From the NCBI GenBank assembly GCA_002307065.1, contig DBTN01000030.1, positions 14,470-41,616 on the forward strand: DNA of 27,147 nucleotides. The letters run 5' to 3'. Positions within the stretch are counted from its first letter, which is position 1. Every line of letters starts with the position of its first letter. Positions 17,201 to 23,547 of the stretch are shown here, piece by piece. The position numbers and the translations under genes were made by a program. The notes beneath the pieces are model-generated. The model saw only the letters and a list, made by a program, of their open reading frames with translations. It was not told the origin of the DNA and did no database searches. This DNA comes from Akkermansiaceae bacterium UBA1315. Its GTDB lineage: Bacteria > Verrucomicrobiota > Verrucomicrobiia > Verrucomicrobiales > Akkermansiaceae.

Positions 17201-17822
17201 CGTGACGGCCACGTTGGACATATCTTTCCAGGAATACCGCGCCGGAGCCGAAGCTGCGCTGACTGAGGCGGACGACGGATTCAAATTCGCGGCGAAGTTC
17301 TTCTTCGGAATGGCATATCTTCATGCCGATGCCGCCGCCGCCTGCCGTGCTTTTCAGCATCACGGGAAATCCTAATTTCCCGGCTGCCTCGAGCGCGGAG
17401 TCGAGATCATCGAGCAGGCCCGTTCCGGGAACCAGTGGGACACCGGCGTTTCCTGCGAGTTTCCGAGCTTCGTGTTTCAGTCCAAACGCGATGATTTGTT
17501 CGGGAGTGGGCCCGAGCCAGCGGATGCCGTTGTCTTCGCAGAGTTTGGCAAAATCGGTATTTTCACTTAACAAACCATATCCGGGGAAGACGGCGGAGGC
17601 TCCGGCGGAAAGGGCGATTTCGAGTAGCCGATCTTGGAGAAGATAGCTTTCCGAAACCGGGCCGGGTCCTAACCGATAGGCTTCGTCCGCGAGATCGACA
17701 TGGGGTGCGCCAGCGTCTGGATCGGAATAAACGGCGATGCTTTGGTAGCCGAGTTTTTGAAAGGTGCGGATGGCTCGGGCGGCGATTTCTCCGCGATTGG
17801 CGATGAGAATTTTATGGGACAT
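14253..17822 (-). CDS. uca: Biotin-dependent urea/guanidine carboxylase
   Basis: A 1189-residue multidomain enzyme. The biotin carboxylase domain (about 1-450) starts KILIANRGEIAARAIR and has the ATP-grasp loop GGGGIGMK (161-168). The carboxyltransferase follows as a KipA-like half (about 470-780, TIQDWPGRTGLWEVGVPPSG) and a KipI-like half (about 830-1040, YLLIEFGPHLLDLKLRFK). The biotin carrier domain ends the protein with EAMKMEIP, biotinyl Lys1153. The start is the ATG at 17822, because upstream codons in the same frame do not resemble the family. Urea carboxylase makes allophanate from urea. Homologues sitting beside two UAAP genes have been shown to prefer guanidine and make carboxyguanidine. 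The operon here has both UAAP genes, so guanidine is the favoured substrate (inference). No fused allophanate hydrolase domain is present. Confidence 0.93.
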   Translation of the reverse strand: MSHKILIANRGEIAARAIRTFQKLGYQSIAVYSDPDAGAPHVDLADEAYRLGPGPVSESYLLQDRLLEIALSAGASAVFPGYGLLSENTDFAKLCEDNGIRWLGPTPEQIIAFGLKHEARKLAGNAGVPLVPGTGLLDDLDSALEAAGKLGFPVMLKSTAGGGGIGMKICHSEEELRREFESVVRLSQRSFGSGAVFLERYVQRGRHVEVQIFGDGNGHVLALGERDCSVQRRNQKVFEETPAPFLTDETRSALHNAAVELGKSINYRSAGTVEFIYDADRNEFYFLEVNTRLQVEHGVTELVTGIDLVEWMVRLALDPTFTLPANSPISKGHAIQARLYAEDPNQNFRPSAGLLTEVSFPENARCDHWIAAGTEVSPFYDPLLGKIMVHDESRDSAIYQLQTALGKTRVSGIETNLRYLRQVACWQPFVKGGVAMRDMSSFDYKPSTFDVLTAGTMTTIQDWPGRTGLWEVGVPPSGPMDSLSFRLANRLVGNPEGTAALEITMAGPSLRFNTEATLAIVGPPVIILKNGEAISPNTAFTVASGDIVKIGKLEAAGLRAYLAVAGGIEAPDYLGSKSTFTLGKFGGHGGRSLLPGDVVGLERNAISRPHLPVSPIPYTREWKIGVLYGPHGAPDFFLPEDIETFFATSWEVHYNSARTGVRLIGPKPKWARTDGGEAGLHPSNLHDNAYAIGAVDFTGDMPVILGPDGPSLGGFVCPVVVVNAELWKLGQLRPGDQITFVPVDETWAEQQSASLAQFLAGEISELPAPEKQAIGNPMLDSFGEGDDAVVIRRAGDRYLLIEFGPHLLDLKLRFKAHVVYQWLMEKNLSGIVDLTPGIRSLQIHFDTQKISRDELRQIVREGIAALPPLEEIEVPARIVHLPISWDDPSTQEAIRRYMVGVNPKAPWCPSNLEFIRRINGLESVDEVKKIFFEASYLVMGLGDVYLGAPVATPLDPRHRLVTTKYNPARTWTPENAVGIGGAYLCVYGMEGPGGYQFTGRTIQMWNRWHQTKDFEKPWLLRFFDQLRFHEVSADELSRLREEFPRGRHQLEIESTVFKYADYEKFLEAHAQEIATFRKVQRTAFSEERQRWEDAGLHLDSPTEAAESEPPTIDLPEGAITLDSPVTGNVWKIEVKPGDQLAAGSPAIVLEAMKMEIPVESDESLEILEILITEGAPVKAGQALLIVKPV

Positions 17823-17860
17823 GAAATGAAAAGTTCGGACTCGGATCCTGGTTCCAACTT

Positions 17861-18466
17861 TTAGAAAATCGAAACTTCGACCGGTGTAGGATTCCAGCCG
17901 TTGCAGGGATTGTTGAGTTGAGGGCAATTTGAGATCAGGCACACCACGTCCATTTCGGCGCGCATTTGAACGTATCTGCCGGGCGCCGAGATGCCGTCGG
18001 CGAAGCGGAGCTGGCCGTCGGGAGTGACCGGCACGTTCATGAAGAAGTTGATATTGCAGGTGAGGTCGCGTTTGGTGAGCTCGACGTTCCATTCCTGGGC
18101 GCCGCGGATGAAGCTGTCACGGCAGGCGTGCATGCATTCCTTGTCGTGGGAGTAACGCATCGTGTTTGACTCTCGCGAACAGGCCCCGCCCAGAGTGTCG
18201 TGGCGACCGCAGGTATCTTCGGTGATTTCTAACAGAACGTTGCCTTCGGTGCTCATCAACTTGCTACCGGTTGTGAGATAGAGAGAGGCTTGTTGCTGGA
18301 TCGTCTGATCGGCGCTGTAGCGTTCCGTCGGGTCGGCGGCGCTGAAAAAAAGCGTGTCGGCCGCTTGATTTCCTTCGAGATCGAGGATGCGCAGGCTTTG
18401 TCCTTTTTTGATTTCGTGAACCCACCAATCGCCGGCGGGAATGACGTGTTGGTAAACCGGTTTCAT
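17861..18466 (-). CDS. UAAP2-type carboxyguanidine deiminase subunit
   Basis: 201 residues of the urea-carboxylase-associated family. Diagnostic sequences are CGRHDTLGGACSRESNT, HDKECMHACRDSF and NINFFMNVPVTPDG, with several Cys and His likely to form the catalytic or metal site. Proteins of this pair have been shown to work together as carboxyguanidine deiminase, converting carboxyguanidine to allophanate and ammonia. The ATG overlaps the stop of the upstream partner (18463-18466), so the two subunits are translationally coupled. The carboxylase starts 38 bases downstream. Which subunit is called CgdA or CgdB is not assigned here. Confidence 0.9.
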   Translation of the reverse strand: MKPVYQHVIPAGDWWVHEIKKGQSLRILDLEGNQAADTLFFSAADPTERYSADQTIQQQASLYLTTGSKLMSTEGNVLLEITEDTCGRHDTLGGACSRESNTMRYSHDKECMHACRDSFIRGAQEWNVELTKRDLTCNINFFMNVPVTPDGQLRFADGISAPGRYVQMRAEMDVVCLISNCPQLNNPCNGWNPTPVEVSIF

Positions 18467-19182
18467 GATTGGGAGAGGGCGAGGTAGGTGAGATTGTTTT
18501 CGTGGGCGCGAAAGTTTTCCGGGCGGATGGTAAGGGAGGCGTCGTCCGGTTTTGGCGGTGAACCGGCGAAGACTTCGAGTTTCACTTCTGTGGAGCGATA
18601 AACCGGATTCGGGTCGAGGGGGTGTTGGCAGGTGTTGAGGATCACGAGTGTGTCGAGTTCGAAGCGGAGTTCGACGTGATCGCCCGGTTTGGAATTTCCC
18701 GGGACGAAGCTGAGGTTTCCATCGTCATCGGAAACAACTTTGCTGAAGAAGTTGAGGTTGGGAACGAGGTCCTTTTTGCCGAGGCCCCACTTTGCCAATT
18801 CGATCAGGAATCCATCATGAGCGTTGCGATACCACTCGTTGTGGGATTTCTGGAAATTGTTTTCACCGTATTTTTTCAGAACGGTTTTTGCATTGGAATG
18901 GCCGCAGACCGTGTCATGCCAGCCGACGCTGTCCGAGGTGATCGATGCCAACAGGCGACCCATATCCGAGTGCAGGCAGTACGGCTGGCGGAGGTAGAAG
19001 ATATGCTGACCTTTCAGGGTGTCTGGCATGTTATATCGTTCGTGCCGTTCGTGGGTATGATAGAGGAGCATGCCGACATTCGCGCCGCCGGTCAGATCGG
19101 TGAGTCGCAGGCGTTTGCCTCGGGAAATGATACCGGACCACATGCCGGAACCGGTCAGGACTTTAGTGAAGAGGGGTGTCAT
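18463..19182 (-). CDS. UAAP1-type carboxyguanidine deiminase subunit
   Basis: 239 residues of the same family as its downstream neighbour. Visible motifs are RGKRLRLTDLTGGANVGMLLY, SDSVGWHDTVCGHSN, WYRNAHDGFLIELAKWGL and NLNFFSKVVSDDDGNL. The HDT(V)CGH block corresponds to the CGRHDTLGGAC block of the partner. It is predicted to form the heteromeric carboxyguanidine deiminase with the product of the next gene. It overlaps the regulator stop by 4 bases (ATGA at 19179-19182) and the partner start by 4 bases, so regulator, subunit 1 and subunit 2 form a tightly coupled translation unit. Confidence 0.9.
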   Translation of the reverse strand: MTPLFTKVLTGSGMWSGIISRGKRLRLTDLTGGANVGMLLYHTHERHERYNMPDTLKGQHIFYLRQPYCLHSDMGRLLASITSDSVGWHDTVCGHSNAKTVLKKYGENNFQKSHNEWYRNAHDGFLIELAKWGLGKKDLVPNLNFFSKVVSDDDGNLSFVPGNSKPGDHVELRFELDTLVILNTCQHPLDPNPVYRSTEVKLEVFAGSPPKPDDASLTIRPENFRAHENNLTYLALSQS

Positions 19183-19637
19183 TTTTCCTTGGAGTGAAGT
19201 TGCGGAATCAGATGTGGCGTGAGCGTGAGATGGGCGCGTTTCACGCCTTTGCAGGTGACGAGTTGGTTGGAAATGTCGCGAAGCGTGCGAGCCGGGCCTT
19301 GCATCAGGATGACTTCGAGCACGTGTTCGTCTTCCAGAAGGACGTGTTGGGCGGAAATCACTTCGGCGACGTGTTCGCGGCAGATGCGGGCGAGATCTCG
19401 GAGGAGCGCGCTTTTGCTTTCGTCATAAATCAGGGTGAGCGCGCCAGCCATGATTTCGGTGCCGATTTTCGACAGATGTTCGGCGGCTTGCTGGTGAACC
19501 ATTTCCGCCATCGCTTGGGATCGGCTATCGAATCCACGCTGGTTTACGAGTCGGTCGAGAAGCTGGAAGGTTTCTTCCGGCATGGAAATCGTGATGCGGC
19601 GAATGCCGTCAGGGGGTTCGGACTGGCTCGGTTTCAT
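19179..19637 (-). CDS. NikR-like ribbon-helix-helix regulator lacking the usual nickel ligands
   Basis: 152 residues. An N-terminal ribbon-helix-helix DNA-binding domain (IRRITISMPEETFQLLDRLVNQRGFDSRSQAM, about 12-43) is followed by an ACT-like C-terminal domain (about 60-140), as in NikR. Aligning by eye to E. coli NikR (from memory), nickel ligands His76, His87, His89 and Cys95 correspond to Arg87, His98, Leu100 and Val106. Only one ligand remains, although His89 and His105 lie nearby. It probably senses something other than nickel, or binds metal differently. It is the first gene of the guanidine operon and may repress or modulate it. The ATG at 19637 is the only start that keeps the DNA-binding strand. 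Confidence 0.85.
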   Translation of the reverse strand: MKPSQSEPPDGIRRITISMPEETFQLLDRLVNQRGFDSRSQAMAEMVHQQAAEHLSKIGTEIMAGALTLIYDESKSALLRDLARICREHVAEVISAQHVLLEDEHVLEVILMQGPARTLRDISNQLVTCKGVKRAHLTLTPHLIPQLHSKEK

Positions 19638-19651
19638 CTGGCCAAGAGAAT

Positions 19652-19669
19652 AGCATCTTGTCTGCCAGG
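19652..19669 (-). promoter_or_regulatory. Sigma-54-like promoter for the carboxylase operon
   Basis: On the minus strand CCTGGCAGACAAGATGCTA has GG at 19666-19665 and GC at 19654-19653, separated by 10 bases, with TGGCA and TGCT conserved. The predicted start is near 19641, only about 4 bases before the NikR-like ATG, so the transcript would be nearly leaderless. That short leader lowers confidence relative to the two plus-strand promoters. Confidence 0.5.
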
Positions 19670-19714
19670 GTGTGAAGAAAAAAGAAAAAGTTCATACCGG
19701 ATTTGGTAAATTGA

Positions 19715-19726
19715 TGAAACGTTTCA
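19715..19726. promoter_or_regulatory. Perfect palindrome TGAAACGTTTCA upstream of the NikR-like gene
   Basis: A 12-base perfect dyad centred about 80 bases upstream of the predicted minus-strand start. It could bind the sigma-54 activator or the adjacent ribbon-helix-helix protein. The extended half-site GTTTCAAC is one base from GTTGCAAC in the dyad at 7913-7947. Confidence 0.4.
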
Positions 19727-19738
19727 ACTGAGGGCCGG

Positions 19739-20779
19739 TCAGAACGGGTCGAGGATTTCGACTTGGGTGGGGTGGTTTTCCCGGAGTCTGCGGCGGAATT
19801 CGCCGATCGCATGCCGTCTTTTCATCGCTTCGAGCGCGGCGATGATCTCCGGTTTTGCGTCTTCGAAAGAACGGGTTTCCGCGGGTTTGCGGTCGGTGAC
19901 TTCGATCAGATGCCAGCCGATTTTGGTGCGGATCAATTTCGGTTGATTCAACGGTAGGGCGAAAACCGGTTCGGCGAAATCCCGGGGCAGCCGATCACGA
20001 GTCATCCAGCCGAGATTTCCGCCGATGTCTTTGGTTGCCGGGTCGTCGCTGAGTTCCTTGGCAAGAGTTGCGAAATCTTTCTGTTTTTGATTCAGCGCGG
20101 TGAATGCGGCGTCGAGCTTTGCTTTCACTTCATCGGAGACTTGGTCGAGCGTCGGAAGGAAAATGTGGCGGGCTTCGATGCGCTCGGGAATTCCGAGATT
20201 TGCTTGGTTTTCATCGAACCATTTTTTCGCTTCCTCTTCCGAAACTGAAGTTTCCTGGGCCGTTTCGGATTCGAGGAATTTCTCCTGCTGGATGCGTGCG
20301 GTGAGGAACCGGCGCAGTTCGTTCTCGTTTTGGATGCCTTGGGTTTTCATCGCCGTCTCCAGTGCGCCTTTGGTTTCGAAGCGTCCGACCAGGCGTCGAA
20401 TGCGTTCGTTGACTTCTTCTTCGGAGACGACCGGTGGCTGACCGGTTTGGGAAGTGCGAATGCGGAGCAGCTCGTGATCGATCAGATCCTCCAAGGCGGC
20501 GCGGCGAACGGCGGTTTGCTGGTCCGGTGGGAGCGTGGAGAATTTTTTCCCTTCGAGCCAAAGCCGTTCGTGGATGGCCCGATCCAATTGAGACTGGGTG
20601 ATGGGGTGAAAATTGACGCGAGCGACAACGCCTTGTTCCTTCGCGCGGGCGATCGATCGAGGGCTGTCCGGGCGGGTGCTTTCAATCCACCGGTTGATGG
20701 GTCCGTCGATCACGAAAAGATCGGCGGCGAGGTAGCCGAGACTGGCGATGCAGAGGATGAGGCGGGTTTGAGAAGTCAT
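19739..20779 (-). CDS. Parvulin-type peptidyl-prolyl isomerase, membrane-anchored
   Basis: 346 residues. One N-terminal membrane segment or signal anchor (about 5-25, LILCIASLGYLAADLFVI) places the rest in the periplasm. A SurA/PpiD-like helical chaperone region spans about 50-190 (LEDLIDHELLRIRT, FLTARIQQEKFLESE). A parvulin domain follows (about 200-295): EARHIFLPT, FATLAKELSDDPATKDIGGNLGWMTRDRLPRDFAEPVFAL and IGWHLIEVTDR. It likely assists folding of outer-membrane or exported proteins. It is the third gene of a minus-strand group with hflX and the L,D-transpeptidase gene, 71 bases after the latter. A 101-base gap separates it from the nitrogen operon downstream. Confidence 0.88.
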   Translation of the reverse strand: MTSQTRLILCIASLGYLAADLFVIDGPINRWIESTRPDSPRSIARAKEQGVVARVNFHPITQSQLDRAIHERLWLEGKKFSTLPPDQQTAVRRAALEDLIDHELLRIRTSQTGQPPVVSEEEVNERIRRLVGRFETKGALETAMKTQGIQNENELRRFLTARIQQEKFLESETAQETSVSEEEAKKWFDENQANLGIPERIEARHIFLPTLDQVSDEVKAKLDAAFTALNQKQKDFATLAKELSDDPATKDIGGNLGWMTRDRLPRDFAEPVFALPLNQPKLIRTKIGWHLIEVTDRKPAETRSFEDAKPEIIAALEAMKRRHAIGEFRRRLRENHPTQVEILDPF

Positions 20780-20850
20780 TCCGAGTGGAAGGGACAGAAC
20801 GCCGGGAAGGCCAGGGATGTTTCAGAGCCTGGCCGGATGAACCGGATGGT

Positions 20851-21996
20851 TCAGCGGATTTCAACCGTCGCGCCGGGGCGGACGAGAAGCGGCAGGCGAA
20901 TCGCGTCCCAGTTTGCCAAACGGATGCAACCAGCGCTGCGAGCGCGGCCGATGGTTTCCGGGTCGGAAGTGCCGTGAAGGCCGATGCCGGATTTGCTGGT
21001 GCCGTTCCAGATCACACCGACCGGGCTATTGGGACCGGCGGGAATGTTCAGCGCTTCTTTGCTCCGGACGCCGGTGTCGAGAAGCTGTTGATCGTAACGC
21101 CACCAAGGCAATTGGACCATGTTTTTCAGTTCCCATGTGCCGAATTTGATGAACTGCGGTTTGCCCGGGGTGATGGGGAAAGAACTGACCAATCCGCGAT
21201 TTGGCCGGGAAATGGGAGTGACGGTCGTCACGCCGGGTTCGGCGACGACGAGGGCGGCTGGCGCGGCTTCAAAGATGCGGACCTGATTCATTTTCGTGTC
21301 CACCACGACGTGTCGTTGGCTGAGCTTTTCTTCGCCGAGGAAACTTTTTTCCGTCAGGAGCTCGATGGCGAAAGGCTGGACGTTTGGGACGATGATCGTG
21401 TCACCGACGATCAGGTTGTTGATCTTTTTCGCGCCGTTGAGCTCGATAAGATAGGGGACGTCGCAATGGAATCGCTCCGCCATGAATTCGGCGATGCTGC
21501 GGTAGGACATGCGTTTCCGCTGGGCTTGCAGAGAGCGCTTGGTCGGCAGCGTGGGATCCACCCAGTTCTGGCAATTTTCGGGAACGACCGCATTCGCGAA
21601 AGGATCGGGCACGGCGGTGAGGGCGGCCTGGGTCACTTCGGACCAACTGTCGGCTGCGTAGCCGTTGGACTCGTTCCAAGATTGGACGGCGAGTTCGGTG
21701 AAGCGGCCCGGTTTGCCATCGATGATGCCAGGGCCGAACATCGCCTCATCCAGGAAAATCTGGAGTCGGACCGCGTTGTCGCCGGACGGTTTGGTATTGG
21801 CCGAAACTTGAGGCGCGGCCATCTGGATCGGCGTGTCGGGCGTCGCGTCGTCCAGCGGTTGCGCGCGCAAAACCGGTCGGATCTGGGCGGCGGCTGCGGG
21901 CGCGACCGGTTGGGCAGTGTCTTGCGGCACTGCGCCGATCTGGGCAGAAGCGAAGGTGGTGAGAACGGCGGATAAAGTGAGGACGAAACGAAACAT
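20851..21996 (-). CDS. L,D-transpeptidase (YkuD family) with signal peptide
   Basis: 381 residues, exported by an N-terminal signal peptide (MFRFVLTLSAVLTTFASAQ). A peptidoglycan-binding-like segment (about 65-110) and a LysM-like stretch (YLIELNGAKKINNLIVGDTIIVPNV, about 150-175) precede the YkuD catalytic domain. The catalytic motif is HGTSDPETIGRARSAGCIRLAN, with the nucleophile Cys in SAGC and the upstream His; Ala replaces the more common His in SHGC. It would make 3-3 peptidoglycan cross-links or attach proteins to the wall. It lies 20 bases after hflX on the same strand. Confidence 0.9.
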   Translation of the reverse strand: MFRFVLTLSAVLTTFASAQIGAVPQDTAQPVAPAAAAQIRPVLRAQPLDDATPDTPIQMAAPQVSANTKPSGDNAVRLQIFLDEAMFGPGIIDGKPGRFTELAVQSWNESNGYAADSWSEVTQAALTAVPDPFANAVVPENCQNWVDPTLPTKRSLQAQRKRMSYRSIAEFMAERFHCDVPYLIELNGAKKINNLIVGDTIIVPNVQPFAIELLTEKSFLGEEKLSQRHVVVDTKMNQVRIFEAAPAALVVAEPGVTTVTPISRPNRGLVSSFPITPGKPQFIKFGTWELKNMVQLPWWRYDQQLLDTGVRSKEALNIPAGPNSPVGVIWNGTSKSGIGLHGTSDPETIGRARSAGCIRLANWDAIRLPLLVRPGATVEIR

Positions 21997-22016
21997 GTGA
22001 AAAAAGACCGTGGAGT

Positions 22017-23318
22017 TTAGGCGGGAACGGCAGCGAACAGTTCCAGTCTGCCAGCGATCGCCGGGGGAACGACTGCGCTGACGAGAATATCATCTCCTTC
22101 GTAGTTCGTCGAGAGCACCTTCGCATCCCGGTGTAAAAGACTTACGAGGTCGGCCCGATTTTGAGGGATGCGGTAGTTTTTCCGGCTGATCCGGTCGGCC
22201 AAAATGTCGCAGCAGGCTTTGAGGAGCGCGTCCAAACCGGTCCCGTGAAAGGCCGAGGCGTGGAGAGCGTCGGGAAATTGGCGTTCCAGCGTCGCGAGCA
22301 CTTCTGGATCGGTGACGCGGTCGATTTTGTTCAGCACGGTGATCACCTGTTTTTCCTCGGCTCCGAGTTCTTTCAGCACTTCGAGGGTGGTGTCGTGGAA
22401 ACGTTGGATTTCCGGCGCGCTGGCATCGAGAACATGGATGAGGAAATCCGCGAGCAGGGCTTCTTCGAGCGTTGCTTTGAACGCTTCGACCAAGCGGTGC
22501 GGCAGGTTTCGGACAAATCCGACGGTGTCCGTGATCAAAAGCGGCTGGCCATCGGGCAGCTCGATGCGGCGGGTGGTCGTGTCGAGCGTGGCGAAAAGCA
22601 TGTCCTTGGCCATGACGTCCGCGCCGCTCAAGACATTCAAAAGCGTGGATTTTCCGGCGTTGGTGTAGCCGACGATGGCGGCGTGGGGTGTTTCGAGCTT
22701 TTCGCGCTCTTTGCGCTGGGTTTTCCGCTGTTTGCGGACGATTTCCAATTCGCGTTTCGCTCGGTCGATCGTCAGGTGAGCGAGTCGGCGGTCGACTTCG
22801 ATTTGTTTTTCACCCATCCCCCGCGAGGCTCCGCCGCCCGCGCCACCGCCGGAACCGGCGCTTTCGCGGTCAAGGTGTCCCCACATCCGGGCGAGCCGCG
22901 GAAGGGCGTATTGCATCCGGGCGAGCTCGACTTGGAGTCGGGCTTCTTTCGTCTGGGCCCGCTTCGCGAAAATATCGAGAATCACTTCTTCCCGGTCGAT
23001 CACACAAAGGTCCGCCAGCTTTTCCCACTCGCGTTGTTGGGAAGGTGCGAGGCCATTGTCGATCACGATCACGTCGCATTCGTGGGCTTTCGCGAGGGCG
23101 ACGATTTCATCCGCTTTACCGGTTCCGCAGAGGAGTTTTTTGTGCATTTCCCGGCTGCGGGCGAGCACGGACTCGACGACTTCAATATTCAGAGTCCGGA
23201 CCAGTTCACCGAGTTCTTCCAATAAAGACTCCGATTCCTGGGCATCGCGTGGATCGAAATAAAGGCGCACCAAAAGAGCGCGCTCGACCATATCCGGTTT
23301 TTGTCTGACCTCAAACAT
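22017..23318 (-). CDS. hflX: GTPase HflX, ribosome-splitting factor
   Basis: 433 residues, full length for HflX, a GTPase that binds the 50S subunit and splits stalled ribosomes. The N-terminal HflX domain contains VIDNGLAPSQQREWEKL, and a glycine-rich linker (SAGSGGGAGGGASRGMGEKQIEVDRR, about 153-178) precedes the coiled coil. The G domain has G1 GYTNAGKST, G3 DTVGF and G4 NKID. The gene is divergent from lysS across a 229-base gap and leads the group with the L,D-transpeptidase and isomerase genes. Confidence 0.95.
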   Translation of the reverse strand: MFEVRQKPDMVERALLVRLYFDPRDAQESESLLEELGELVRTLNIEVVESVLARSREMHKKLLCGTGKADEIVALAKAHECDVIVIDNGLAPSQQREWEKLADLCVIDREEVILDIFAKRAQTKEARLQVELARMQYALPRLARMWGHLDRESAGSGGGAGGGASRGMGEKQIEVDRRLAHLTIDRAKRELEIVRKQRKTQRKEREKLETPHAAIVGYTNAGKSTLLNVLSGADVMAKDMLFATLDTTTRRIELPDGQPLLITDTVGFVRNLPHRLVEAFKATLEEALLADFLIHVLDASAPEIQRFHDTTLEVLKELGAEEKQVITVLNKIDRVTDPEVLATLERQFPDALHASAFHGTGLDALLKACCDILADRISRKNYRIPQNRADLVSLLHRDAKVLSTNYEGDDILVSAVVPPAIAGRLELFAAVPA

Positions 23319-23547
23319 CTGAGGAATCTATAACACCGCTGAAAAGATGGGCGATGCGAAATTTTCACCCGGAACGAAACGGCGGGGTCCTCGCTGGGTC
23401 AACCTCGGGCCGTTCCGTCTCCATGGAGAATGAGATCGAACGACGCGAGATGGGCGTAGGGAAGGGAAATGCTCCGGAAATTTCTCTTCGCGATTCGTCT
23501 TTCCGGCCTTGCCGCAAACCGGTCGACCGCCTAAGCCAAGCGGCGTC
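23319..23547. other. Divergent intergenic region hflX/lysS
   Basis: 229 bases without a supported gene. An open frame entering lysS begins at 23509 but lacks family similarity before the ATG at 23548. No strong promoter or hairpin could be called. A TATAGA-like word on the minus strand near 23330 might be a -10 element for hflX. Confidence 0.4.

Noticed and set aside
19638..19738. Possible guanidine riboswitch upstream of the carboxylase operon
   Set aside because: The 101-base gap shows none of the ykkC-type conserved blocks I looked for and the predicted leader is far too short; a covariance search would be decisive.
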